From positions 62,001 to 126,000 of the forward strand of contig JACQFD010000037.1 in NCBI GenBank assembly GCA_016200225.1: a stretch of DNA of 64,000 nt, read 5' to 3'. Under the pieces are notes generated by a model. The model saw only the letters and a program-made list of their open reading frames with translations. It ran no database searches and was not told where the DNA came from. This stretch comes from Planctomycetota bacterium. GTDB taxonomy: Bacteria; Planctomycetota; UBA1135; JACQFD01. Below, piece by piece: positions 1-8,339 of this stretch. The position numbers were made by a program, and so were the translations under genes. Position 1 is the first letter of the stretch. Every line of letters starts with the position of its first letter.

Positions 1-88
1 ACACCAGATCGCGCGGCGCGTTGATCACACGCGTGAATAGCATTTCACAGTCCAAAGGAAACTCTACTTTCGATTTATTATTAGACAT
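1..88 (-). CDS. SRPBCC/AHSA1-like protein, 5' end only
   Basis: Only the first 29 codons are inside the window; the gene runs off the left edge. The start is ATG at 88-86. The visible end reads LFTRVINAPRDLV, matching the first strand and helix of SRPBCC proteins of the Aha1 (activator of Hsp90 ATPase) type, where a xRxxxAPxxxV pattern is typical. Proteins of this fold bind hydrophobic ligands, and in bacteria they are often encoded beside ArsR-type regulators. Nothing of the ligand cavity can be seen, so the exact role is open. Confidence 0.55.
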   Translation of the reverse strand, partial: MSNNKSKVEFPLDCEMLFTRVINAPRDLV

Positions 89-316
89 GGTTCAGGACTT
101 TTTTATCATTATATTCTAGCCGGACGATTTGCCAATCAACGATGGTGGTCGAACCGACAAGGCTTTGCCTCGTTTTTGCGATTTACGACTATATCACAAA
201 CAGGCGACGACACCAGTCGGGGCGAAGGCGAGAATCTCGTGGCTCGTGGATAAAGGATGTATCAAGTAAAAACACGGCCGAGGAGAATTCGGCGGAAGCG
301 TGGTTAGACTTCCACC

Positions 317-406
317 ATTCCAAAAAAAACTGAACTTGAAACCAATAAGCGATTCGAAGATGCGTTTCGTCGTGCATTAGGAACGCCGCTGAAGAAGCTA
401 AAATAA
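317..406 (+). other. Possible small-protein remnant in a 350-base gap
   Basis: The stretch 89-439 has no convincing gene. Within it a short plus-strand frame ends at TAA 404-406 and encodes a peptide ending RFEDAFRRALGTPLKKLK. This resembles the amphipathic C-terminal end of a real small protein. The frame has a TAG at 305-307 and no ATG, GTG or TTG; only an ATT at 317 could start it. It is more likely the tail of a decayed gene than an active one. Confidence 0.2.
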
Positions 407-439
407 AGAGAAGATCAATGCGAAGAGGCAAAGACAAAC

Positions 440-1258
440 TTAGCGAATCAAACCACGAATGTCTTTATGCACTGGCATTGTAAAATTTGGGTATAAATAT
501 CGCACCCACTCATACGTACTCGCTAATCGTCTTCCGTTTTCTCTGAATTGATTTGCCAATTCATAAATGTATGGTTCACTGAAATCTCGTTTGAATCTTT
601 CTCGACCATGAAGAAGCATATGGCGGTCAGCAACACAACCATGCGCCACATTTAAGTATCTATTTTCTTTCCAAGCGTACATGTCTGCTGCTTGTAATGG
701 TAAAAATTCCTTCGGATTGCGAAAGATTGGATAGTTCAACCCTGTAGCTTCGCAGGGAAGCCAAATTCCATCACGGGTGGGAGTACCAAGATTTTCTTGT
801 TTTGCGAAGACCAATTCGACATCACTAGTCTTTATTCCTTTATTGTGACATATCTCTGCAAGTAGGTGAATTATCGAGTCATAAGCAGCCAGAAATGCGG
901 TTTTTATTATTTCACGATAGCCGGGATATTCTCCAACAACCTGCATGACCATTACATTATTCCATACAACGCTGTCAACTCGTGTAAAAAAATAAAATCT
1001 TGAATAACCATGAACAATCGTAGCGAAATTCCTAATTATTTCTATTCTTTGGCGTCTAGTGAACCGCTTAAATTCACGAAATCCACCCTCCGCATCAGTC
1101 ATATGAAACCAAGTTAAATCATAATGTTCAAGGGCTTTATCCCAAACTTCTGTGAATTCCAGCCATTCATCAACCGAGGCAAAGGATCCACCTAACACGA
1201 AGTGTCGAGATCCGGCATGGGTACCGCTGTCATCGACGTAGGCCGAAAACAATGCCAT
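440..1258 (-). CDS. DUF3800 domain protein
   Basis: 272 residues from ATG 1258, which places the diagnostic FSAYVDDSG motif at residues 3-11 as in other DUF3800 proteins; the frame stays open upstream to 1384 but that extension has no family character. A C-terminal LQAADMYAW matches the second conserved DUF3800 motif (QxAD). The family is predicted to have an RNase H-like fold with acidic active-site residues, and it is often found near mobile elements and restriction systems. Local base composition is more AT-rich than the neighbouring minus-strand operon, which suggests acquired DNA. The substrate is unknown. Catalytic activity is inference. Confidence 0.8.
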   Translation of the reverse strand: MALFSAYVDDSGTHAGSRHFVLGGSFASVDEWLEFTEVWDKALEHYDLTWFHMTDAEGGFREFKRFTRRQRIEIIRNFATIVHGYSRFYFFTRVDSVVWNNVMVMQVVGEYPGYREIIKTAFLAAYDSIIHLLAEICHNKGIKTSDVELVFAKQENLGTPTRDGIWLPCEATGLNYPIFRNPKEFLPLQAADMYAWKENRYLNVAHGCVADRHMLLHGRERFKRDFSEPYIYELANQFRENGRRLASTYEWVRYLYPNFTMPVHKDIRGLIR

Positions 1259-1454
1259 CAAACGATTATTCGATCGATTGCGAGGAAGACCGCCGGCAAT
1301 CGACAACACGCGCTCCATCGCGATTTGATTAGAATCATCATGGACGGCCATCATCGCACTCCCTTTGCACAACGCGAAGCGCATAATCCCGCCACTTGGT
1401 TAGCTACTAACCGACGCCATTCCCCCGCCGGTTTCTTTCCGAAGATCCCTACTT

Positions 1455-1985
1455 TTACTGAACAATCCGAACGTTTTGCAGCGCGTCGACGGCGCTTTCC
1501 GCGCGATTGAGCACGACGTCCGCTTCGATATGTACAATTCCGGAAAACAATTTCGAATCCGGGATTGTGAATGCGTCCGGCCATCCGCGTATGCGAAACG
1601 CGGAGGCGCCGCGCGAGTTCTCAACAATTCCGGACGCTACAATTCGAATTTGTTCTGTAAAGAATCGCATGTCCTCCGACATGGCGTTGCGGATGGCGGG
1701 CGGCAGCCGGGCGAATTCGAGCGATGCGCGCGCCTTGGGAGCGATAATGAATAATCCGCTGCCCGGATCGAATTTTACACTTTGAACGCCGTCCAGACGC
1801 TCGATCGCTTTCGCGATCTTCGGCATTCAAAATAAACAATGGGCGCCGCCGACCCGGACGCGGACGCTCTCGAGGCCCGAATCGGCGAGTTCGCGCGAAC
1901 GCGCGTCCGCGCCCGCGGCGCGGCAGCCGCCGATCACGAATGAACACGCGACGATCGTTAATATTACATTCCCGCGGCGGCGCAT
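1455..1985 (-). CDS. Selenocysteine-containing HMA-domain lipoprotein
   Basis: 176 residues if UGA at 1829-1827 is read as selenocysteine. From ATG 1985 the protein has a signal sequence with lipobox IGGC (lipidated Cys21), then a heavy-metal-associated domain: VRVGGAHCLFU at residues 43-53, followed directly by a typical HMA helix and strand (KAIERLDGVQSVKFD). The usual HMA metal-binding loop is GMxCxxC; here it is CxxU with Cys50 and Sec53. A UGA at exactly the second Cys, with the HMA match continuing on both sides in one frame, argues against a stop. selA and a Sec-containing selD lie at 28-31 kb. Residues 75-176 are a second, unrecognised region. The gene starts 14 bases after the porin gene and is the last of a four-gene run. 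A role in periplasmic metal or selenium/thiol redox chemistry is inference. Confidence 0.8.
1803..1818 (-). promoter_or_regulatory. Candidate SECIS hairpin of the HMA selenoprotein gene
   Basis: On the coding strand, 8 bases after the UGA, GATCGC and GCGATC enclose a GAAA loop, a perfect six-pair stem whose loop starts with G. A second small hairpin (CGT-CTGG-ACG) follows about 28 bases after the UGA. Bacterial SECIS elements lie just downstream of the UGA with a G early in the apical loop. The first loop is slightly closer than usual and the second is at a usual distance. Which one SelB would bind cannot be decided by eye. Confidence 0.4.
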
Positions 1986-1999
1986 TTTTTTATATTATC

Positions 2000-3274
2000 T
2001 CAAAACGTCCAGGCAAACTGAAACGCGAAGCCGAAATAGTTATGATCCGAAATCGAACCGATCGCGTTTCTGCGTTCCTCGGAACCGACGACCCCTTCGA
2101 GTTTGATCGCCGCGTTCGCATGTACTTCATGCCGCACGCCAAATACCACCTGCCGCTGATCCAAATCCTCGTTCAATTGTTTAAAGAACGGATCATTATG
2201 TTCCATTTCGAGAAGATCGAGCCGCAAGTACGGCGTCCACGAATCGATGCGATAACTCGCCTGTAAGTACGCGGATTGGTTTTGATGATTGCGGTTCATC
2301 GCGCGGTCCTCGTGCTCGACCCACACCGCCTCCGATAACAATTCCCACGGGCCGCTTCGAATATTTGCGTGCGCCGAAACGATATGTTCGCGCATGGGTT
2401 TCGGCATCGCTGGATTCGTAGTGTTCTCCGGAATCACGTCCGTGTACGCGCCGGCCCCGAATTCGAGTTCGCGAAGCGCCTCGGGCCGCAGACTCGCCGA
2501 GAGCGTGAACGCCTTGCTATCGTTAATATCTCCGTCGCGCTGTCGAATTGTTGGATCCGTTCCCCGCCCGTTCGACACGACCGCCGCATACTCGAGATTG
2601 CCAAATCCGAATTGTTTTTCACCGCCGATTTCAACGCCCGAGAAATGCGCGGGAAGAATGCCGCCATTATCTTCAAATCGCGCCGAGAACGGGCGATCTG
2701 TAGATAAATAAAGCCATTTTCCGTGGTGAAATGTTCGATTGAACCACGACAGCGGCGAATGCTCGACGCCAAGTTTTATATATAACCAGTCGTCCGCCGT
2801 CCATTTTGCATAAAATCGCTCCTGGTCGAGTCCCACGTCATCGATGGGATCGGCGTCGATCGCGGTCTCGGACAGAATCTGAAAGTGATCTCCCAGTTGA
2901 GCTGTAATAAATAGATCGAGTCCGCCCATTCCGAAATTGTTATTTCCATTCCCGGGTCTCGGCGTCTGCATAAATTTTGCGCCGACGTCGCCGAACGCCC
3001 TGAATTGTACAATAACGTCGCGGTACTGCGTCGAAATCGAATCCTGCGGCGGTTTGGGGAATTCGATTTCGGGTAATTGTAATGTTTCGGACGAATGCTG
3101 CCTTTCGAGCGCGTCGACGCGCTCGCGCAAATGTTTATTTTCGTCGACGATCCGCGCATTTTCGGCCTCGATCCGCCCGAGCCGTTCGAGCACGCGATCC
3201 GGTTCCGGCCGCGGCGCCTGCGCCGGGACGCGCGCGGCGAGCGAAAGAATCATAACACTTACAATAGGCGGCAT
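2000..3274 (-). CDS. Outer-membrane porin with N-terminal coiled coil
   Basis: 424 residues. It has a short signal peptide (about residues 1-18) and a charged coiled-coil segment at about 25-60 (heptads within DRVLERLGRIEAENARIV). The rest is an aromatic, glycine-rich beta-strand pattern to the end, closing with FAFQFAWTF; a terminal Phe is the usual signal for insertion by the BAM complex. The N-terminal coiled coil plus barrel resembles phosphate-selective (OprO/OprP-type) or SLH-less planctomycete porins. It follows a PstS-like protein and a sensor kinase in the same direction (32-base gap), which fits uptake of a small anion. Substrate specificity is inference from this context. Confidence 0.75.
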   Translation of the reverse strand: MPPIVSVMILSLAARVPAQAPRPEPDRVLERLGRIEAENARIVDENKHLRERVDALERQHSSETLQLPEIEFPKPPQDSISTQYRDVIVQFRAFGDVGAKFMQTPRPGNGNNNFGMGGLDLFITAQLGDHFQILSETAIDADPIDDVGLDQERFYAKWTADDWLYIKLGVEHSPLSWFNRTFHHGKWLYLSTDRPFSARFEDNGGILPAHFSGVEIGGEKQFGFGNLEYAAVVSNGRGTDPTIRQRDGDINDSKAFTLSASLRPEALRELEFGAGAYTDVIPENTTNPAMPKPMREHIVSAHANIRSGPWELLSEAVWVEHEDRAMNRNHQNQSAYLQASYRIDSWTPYLRLDLLEMEHNDPFFKQLNEDLDQRQVVFGVRHEVHANAAIKLEGVVGSEERRNAIGSISDHNYFGFAFQFAWTF

Positions 3275-3306
3275 CGGGAGAGCCTTGGTTCAGGTTGTTC
3301 GAATGA

Positions 3307-5691
3307 TTACGATGCCGAGGACGCGCGATGCGCGGTCAGCTCCGACACGAGTTTATAAACATTCGCCGGCTGCACGGGTTTTGTTAAATGTCCATCCATT
3401 CCGGCTTGAATACACATCTCGCGGTCGCCTTTCATTGCATGGGCCGTGAGTGCAATAATCGGAACGCGCGTCGCGCGTCCGGCCTCGAGGTCGCGAATGA
3501 TCCGCGTCGCGCCGAGTCCGTCCAATTCGGGCATCTGGACGTCCATCAAAATGATATCAAATCGTCCGTCCTGCCACGCTTCGACTGCCGCGCGGCCATT
3601 GTCGACGATCGCGACCGACCAACCGCGCTTTTCGAGCAGGCGCCGGATCACGAGTTGATTGACGGCGTTATCCTCGGCGACCAGTATATTTAATATTCTA
3701 CCCGCGCCGTTCCCGGCCGGCGCCCGATCGTCGGGCGTTTCCGCGGCGGCTGCGCCGGCGTCCATCGTTAATTTTACTGTAAATAAGAATACGGTTCCTT
3801 TTCCGACCTCGCTCAGGACGCGGCAGGTGCCGCCCATCCGCTCGACGAGTTTCTTACTAATCGAAAGACCGAGGCCGGTGCCGCCGAATTTGCGCGTCGT
3901 CGATCCGTCGGCTTGCGTGAAGGGTTCGAAAATAAGCCCCAGCTTGTCCGGAGGTATTCCGATCCCGGTGTCGCGGACGGCGATTTCGAGCGAGCACTCC
4001 CGATCTGCAAGCACGTTCGCGGCAATTGTTAATTGTACAGATCCGTTGGCGGTGAACTTGATCGCGTTGCTGAGCAGATTTAATAGAATCTGCCGGAGCC
4101 TCGTCGGATCGCCGACGACCCGCGCCGGGACGGCCTCCCCGATTTCATAATTTAACGAAAGGCTTTTCGCGTGGGCGCGGTTCTCGACGAGCGCGACCGA
4201 TTGTTGGATCACGTCGCGCATGGAAAACGGAATCGATTCGAGTTCGAGTTTGCCCGATTCGATTTTGGATAAATCGAGGATGTCGTTGATTAATGTAAGA
4301 AGCGTTTCGCCCGACGATTTGACGGTTTCCATGAGCCTGCGCTGGTCGGCGTCGAGTTCGCCGCCGAGTACGACCTCCGCGAGACCCAGGACGCCGTTCA
4401 TCGGCGTGCGAATCTCATGACTCATGTTGGCGAGGAATTCCGATTTCATGCGCGACACTTCGAGCGCCTGATCGCGCGCGGCGGCGAGCATTTGTTCCGT
4501 CTGCTTGCGAACAGTAATATCCTCGAATAGATATAATCGCCCGATGTGGGTGCCGTCGTCCGCGGGCACTTCCGCCGAAAACATCCGAAAATCCGCGCCA
4601 TTCTTACATTTCAATTCGTATTCGACCGTGGATGCATTGTGGTCGTCGTGGAGTCGCTTGATCGAACGCAGAAACTCCGCCGGGTCCGCGAGTTTTTCCG
4701 AACACTCCGCCATCAATTCCGTGTAATGTTTAGAATCCGCGACCGGCGCCTGCCCGTCGTCCGCGATTTGAAACATCGAGCGAAAATGATTATTAATATA
4801 TAAGATTCGGCCGGAAACCGAATCGGCGACGAGGAATCCGAGCGTCGTCGCGTTCGCCATCGCATGGAGCAGCGCCTCGCGGCCGCTCAGCACGATCGCC
4901 TGCTCTTCGATTTCCCGCGTGCGGCGCGAGACTTCCGCCTCCAACGTGGCCGAATATTGTTCACGTTCGGCGCGCGCGAATTCCAGATCGAGGATCATGC
5001 CGTCGATCGCGCGCGCAAGGTGTCCGAGTTCGTCGCCGCGCGACAATTCGGTCCGGATATGTAAATTACCTTTCGCGATCTCGCGCGCGACGACGGCGAG
5101 CCGTTCGACGGGTTTCGAGATGGATCGCGCGAGCGCGAGCGCGGCCGCGATGCCGATAATTAATAATACAAATCCGAGAACGGCGATCCGGCGCACCTCG
5201 GCGAGCTGCGCGCTGTACAGCGGCGCGAGCGGAGCCACGACGCGCAGCGATCCCCACGGCGCGCCGCTCACGCTGACGGGCACGGTGATTTGTAATGAGT
5301 CGGAATGGAAGGGATCGACGATTTCCAGGACGACGGTGGCCGCCGGGGGCGTCGCGAGATCGCGAATCTTCAAACCCATTTCGGACTGCTCGGGACGCGA
5401 GTCGCCGATGACTTCGCCGTCGTCGTCTGTAATAATAATATATCCGAGCGCCGCCTGATTGTGAACGAGCATCGCGGCGAGGGTTCGCATGGATTGTTTA
5501 TCGTCCGCGAGAATAAGACTCGAACTCGCGAGCGCCGCCGTTTCGGCCGTTGCGATACAATTCGAACGGAGGTCGGATCTTAGAGATTTCGTCCTGGCGA
5601 GCAGCGTCGTCGACGTGGAATAAATAATCGCGATCGTGAGCAATCCCACGACCAGCAGCACGACCTTGGTATGGAGCTTCGAAAAATGCAT
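3307..5691 (-). CDS. Hybrid sensor histidine kinase with receiver domain
   Basis: 794 residues. Order: TM helix 8-27; extracytoplasmic sensor about 28-165; TM helix about 168-190; HAMP 190-245; coiled coil; PAS-like domain about 270-395; HisKA with SHEIRTPMNG (His425); HATPase with the N box NLLSNAIKF (537-545), DTGIGIP and GGTGLGL; C-terminal receiver with phospho-acceptor Asp717 (MDVQMP) and Lys771. All catalytic residues are present. There is no Hpt or DNA-binding output, so the phosphate must pass to another protein. It lies between a PstS-like protein (13-base gap) and a porin gene, so it probably senses the ligand state reported by that binding protein; this is inference. Confidence 0.93.
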   Translation of the reverse strand: MHFSKLHTKVVLLVVGLLTIAIIYSTSTTLLARTKSLRSDLRSNCIATAETAALASSSLILADDKQSMRTLAAMLVHNQAALGYIIITDDDGEVIGDSRPEQSEMGLKIRDLATPPAATVVLEIVDPFHSDSLQITVPVSVSGAPWGSLRVVAPLAPLYSAQLAEVRRIAVLGFVLLIIGIAAALALARSISKPVERLAVVAREIAKGNLHIRTELSRGDELGHLARAIDGMILDLEFARAEREQYSATLEAEVSRRTREIEEQAIVLSGREALLHAMANATTLGFLVADSVSGRILYINNHFRSMFQIADDGQAPVADSKHYTELMAECSEKLADPAEFLRSIKRLHDDHNASTVEYELKCKNGADFRMFSAEVPADDGTHIGRLYLFEDITVRKQTEQMLAAARDQALEVSRMKSEFLANMSHEIRTPMNGVLGLAEVVLGGELDADQRRLMETVKSSGETLLTLINDILDLSKIESGKLELESIPFSMRDVIQQSVALVENRAHAKSLSLNYEIGEAVPARVVGDPTRLRQILLNLLSNAIKFTANGSVQLTIAANVLADRECSLEIAVRDTGIGIPPDKLGLIFEPFTQADGSTTRKFGGTGLGLSISKKLVERMGGTCRVLSEVGKGTVFLFTVKLTMDAGAAAAETPDDRAPAGNGAGRILNILVAEDNAVNQLVIRRLLEKRGWSVAIVDNGRAAVEAWQDGRFDIILMDVQMPELDGLGATRIIRDLEAGRATRVPIIALTAHAMKGDREMCIQAGMDGHLTKPVQPANVYKLVSELTAHRASSAS

Positions 5692-5704
5692 GATTCCGTC
5701 CGCT

Positions 5705-6238
5705 TTATTTAATGATAGATTTCAGCGGATAGTTCGCGTCGGCGGGCAGTTTGCCGTCGACGCGGACGACGCGGACGCGCGGCGGAATTTCGGAGGCGAT
5801 GACCACGCTGACCGCCTCCGCCGATTTTCGAACGGCGGCGGCGGCGACGGCGCGCGTCTTTACAGTTGCCGGAATTGCCGGAATCTTTCCTTGAAAGAGC
5901 CGGCCGACCCAATATTTATTAAGTTCCGGCTCGGTTTGTTTATATATCTGTTGCAGCAGGATTTCCGCTTCCGTCGTATTCTCGGGCGGCAGGAATAGCG
6001 CGATGCGCTTGCCCGACGGCCAGAATTGTTTTTCGAGAAGCAGGATGCTCTTCAATTCGGCGAGCGTCATGTCGGTCGCGGAATTGGTTTCATTAACAAT
6101 AATCGCCATGCCGTCCGCGGCGGCTATTCGAGATTGAGGCTGCGAATCGGGCGAGCTTTGGGCGCTCTCCCCGCGTGGACCCGCGGCCGCCGGGATTAAT
6201 GAAACAATCCAGATTGCTACAACTAACCGGCGGTCCAT
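5705..6238 (-). CDS. PstS-like periplasmic substrate-binding protein (short)
   Basis: 177 residues with an N-terminal signal peptide (cleavage near residue 20-26). The mature part (IIVNETNSATDMTLAELKSI, WPSGKRIALF, then KYWVGRLFQGKIP) follows the pattern of phosphate ABC substrate-binding proteins of the short, single-lobe type that occur beside histidine kinases and porins rather than with an ABC transporter. It is the first gene of the minus-strand run to 1455 and no pst permease genes are in the window. It more likely serves as a sensor for the kinase than as a transport component (inference). Confidence 0.7.
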   Translation of the reverse strand: MDRRLVVAIWIVSLIPAAAGPRGESAQSSPDSQPQSRIAAADGMAIIVNETNSATDMTLAELKSILLLEKQFWPSGKRIALFLPPENTTEAEILLQQIYKQTEPELNKYWVGRLFQGKIPAIPATVKTRAVAAAAVRKSAEAVSVVIASEIPPRVRVVRVDGKLPADANYPLKSIIK

Positions 6239-6431
6239 GAATGGCGATGCAAGGGGAATGCGGACCCGTTCGAATCGACGGGGCCATGACAGAGGTCAAG
6301 GACACTTTCGGAGTTCGACGAGCGCCGACTGAAGAGCGCGCGCACCCCGGACGCTCGCGCCGATTGGATTCCCGATGGTTCATCGGCATTTAACACTTGG
6401 GACAGGCGCGAGAAACACTCGGAATCGGCGC

Positions 6432-7181
6432 ATGCACCGCGACGTCTTCCGCTTCTTATTAATGATCCTGACCCTCGCAGTCGGCCGCGCCGCCGGCGCG
6501 CAGACCCTCCGCCTCTACGCAGTCGACGTCGGACAGGGCTCCGCGACGCTCATCGTCGGTCCCACGGGCACCGCCCTTCTTGTCGACGGCGGTCCCGCCG
6601 GATCGGGCTGGAACGCCGGAGCCAACGCGCCCGGGCCGGTTGCCGCTCTTTTCGCGCAACTCGGGATTACACAAATCGACGCAATGTTATTGACGCATTA
6701 TCACGCGGATCATTATGAAGGCCTGACGGAATTATTAAATCATAATTATATCAAATCCGGCGGCATCGTTTACGATCGCGGGAATATTCCCGCGCCCGAA
6801 AATGGTTTCACGGCGGGAGTCAACGCTTACATTACGGCCGCGGGATCCAAACGAACGCAAATCCACGTCGGCGACGCGATCGATCTCGGCGGCGGCGCCG
6901 CGGTGCGCTGCATCGTCCGGGCGGGCGCGATTTGGAACGGACCGACGGTCAATACGGCGCCTTCGCAACAATTGGAAAACTCCAATTCCATCGGAATCTT
7001 GATTTCTTATAATAATTTACAGATCTGGATCGGCGGCGACCTGACGGGCGGCGGCACGAGCGACGGCGGCCAGACCACCGTCGACGTCGAAACTCCCGCC
7101 GCGTCCGCGATCGGCGATGTCGATATTTATATTTCCGACCACCACGGTTCGCCCACGAGTTCGGCCCCCGGGTTTTATTAA
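6432..7181 (+). CDS. Secreted metallo-beta-lactamase domain (5' part of a frameshifted gene)
   Basis: From ATG 6432 a signal peptide (residues 1-23, ending AAGA-Q) leads into a ComEC/Rec2-like metallo-beta-lactamase domain: VDVGQGSATLI at 31-41, VDGGPAGS near 51, the metal-binding THYHADH at 88-94, and DHHGS at 236-240. The ATG further upstream at 6375 would place 19 residues before the signal peptide and is less likely. The frame ends in TAA at 7179-7181, in the middle of the conserved segment after DHHGS. The match continues in another frame (7171-8325), so this is one gene split by an indel. Such secreted enzymes may act as nucleases or phosphodiesterases; the substrate is unknown. Confidence 0.8.
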   Translation: MHRDVFRFLLMILTLAVGRAAGAQTLRLYAVDVGQGSATLIVGPTGTALLVDGGPAGSGWNAGANAPGPVAALFAQLGITQIDAMLLTHYHADHYEGLTELLNHNYIKSGGIVYDRGNIPAPENGFTAGVNAYITAAGSKRTQIHVGDAIDLGGGAAVRCIVRAGAIWNGPTVNTAPSQQLENSNSIGILISYNNLQIWIGGDLTGGGTSDGGQTTVDVETPAASAIGDVDIYISDHHGSPTSSAPGFY

Positions 7182-8325
7182 TATTATCAAACCGGAGGTC
7201 TCGATCGCATCGACGGGCCTTCATAACACGAAGCAACAACCGTCGCCCGCGTTCCTGAACAATGTCAACGGCGCCGCCCGCGCGACGCTCGTCTATTGCA
7301 CGACCGGCGGCGACGACAACGACGGATACGGTTATCGCGGATTTGTTAATTCCGAGGGCACGGTGGCCGTCGAATCCGACGGCAGTTATTATCAAATCGC
7401 GACCGCCGCCGGCGGAAGCGTTTTGTGCGTTTGCGACGAACTCGCGGCGCAGCACGCGGGACCTTCGCCCGGCGATCTGCGGCTCTCCGAATACCATTCG
7501 CGCCCCCACGCCGTCCCGGGAAACGCCGGCGAGTGGTTCGAGATCATGAATGTTTCGGCATATCAACAAAACCTCGCGGGGATGCGCGTTTCGCAAAATA
7601 ACGATACTTCCGATTTGATGGTTTTCGCGACGCCGATATTACTAAAACCGGGAGCAGTATTTACATTTAACAACGACGGCGACCGCCAGCGAAACGGCGG
7701 CTGCCGCGCGGACGCGTGCGAACCCTCGGGCGCGATCACGCTCTCCGGCGGCGCGGACAGCCTTCGCCTACGTTACAATAATTCAATTATCGACGAAGTC
7801 GCATGGGGCGCCGGATGGCCCGGCGTCGAGGGCGTGGCCGTGCAGCGAAAGGACCTCTTCGCGGCGAATATTGTTAGTAATTGGACGAACGCTACAGTTC
7901 CTTACGGCGCAGGCGATCTCGGAACGCCGGGAAAACGCAACACCGCGAATATAACATTTTTTCAACGCGTCATGGCGCCGGTCGGGTCTCCGCAAGTCGG
8001 GCAGCCGTGGGCGGTGAACTTCGCATCTCTCGGGCAACCTGACTATATTTTCGCGGCGGCGCTCTCGCCATCGATTGCCGGGCCGTATTTTAATTTACTC
8101 GGCCAGAATTATCCGCTGAACGACGATCCGCTCGTTTACGAAAGTATCTTATATCCGGGATTTATCAATTTCTTCGACGGCGACGGCTTTGCGACAACGA
8201 CGCTTCTCGTGCCGAACGATCCCGCGCTTCATGGATTCAATTGTTACGGCGCGTTCGCGACGTTTGCCTGGCCGTCGATCGCGCCGTCCGGAGCGTCGGG
8301 ACCGGTGGCGATCGGCGTGCCGTGA
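7171..8325 (+). CDS. Lamin-tail domain and C-terminal module (3' part of the frameshifted gene)
   Basis: This frame has no start of its own and continues the metallo-beta-lactamase domain: GFINIIKPEVSIASTG then QPSPAFL follow where the upstream frame breaks off. After the catalytic domain comes a lamin-tail (LTD) type segment beginning DLRLSEYHS with GEWFEIMN. The last 120 residues or so share a pattern with the end of the FG-GAP protein at 57219 (DGDGF then VPNDPALHG, ending in a short hydrophobic strand and Pro). One base too many in the run CCCCCGGGTTTT at 7165-7176 explains the split. It could be a sequence error, a pseudogene or a programmed shift. Joined, the protein would be about 630 residues and secreted. 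Confidence 0.7.
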   Translation, partial: GFINIIKPEVSIASTGLHNTKQQPSPAFLNNVNGAARATLVYCTTGGDDNDGYGYRGFVNSEGTVAVESDGSYYQIATAAGGSVLCVCDELAAQHAGPSPGDLRLSEYHSRPHAVPGNAGEWFEIMNVSAYQQNLAGMRVSQNNDTSDLMVFATPILLKPGAVFTFNNDGDRQRNGGCRADACEPSGAITLSGGADSLRLRYNNSIIDEVAWGAGWPGVEGVAVQRKDLFAANIVSNWTNATVPYGAGDLGTPGKRNTANITFFQRVMAPVGSPQVGQPWAVNFASLGQPDYIFAAALSPSIAGPYFNLLGQNYPLNDDPLVYESILYPGFINFFDGDGFATTTLLVPNDPALHGFNCYGAFATFAWPSIAPSGASGPVAIGVP

Positions 8326-8339
8326 TATTACTTTTGATT

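Noticed and set aside
6262..6284. tRNA T-arm-like hairpin CCCGT...ACGGG around TTCGAATC
   Set aside because: The loop is eight bases and no acceptor, D or anticodon stems can be fitted around it; no tRNA-Sec was recognised anywhere.
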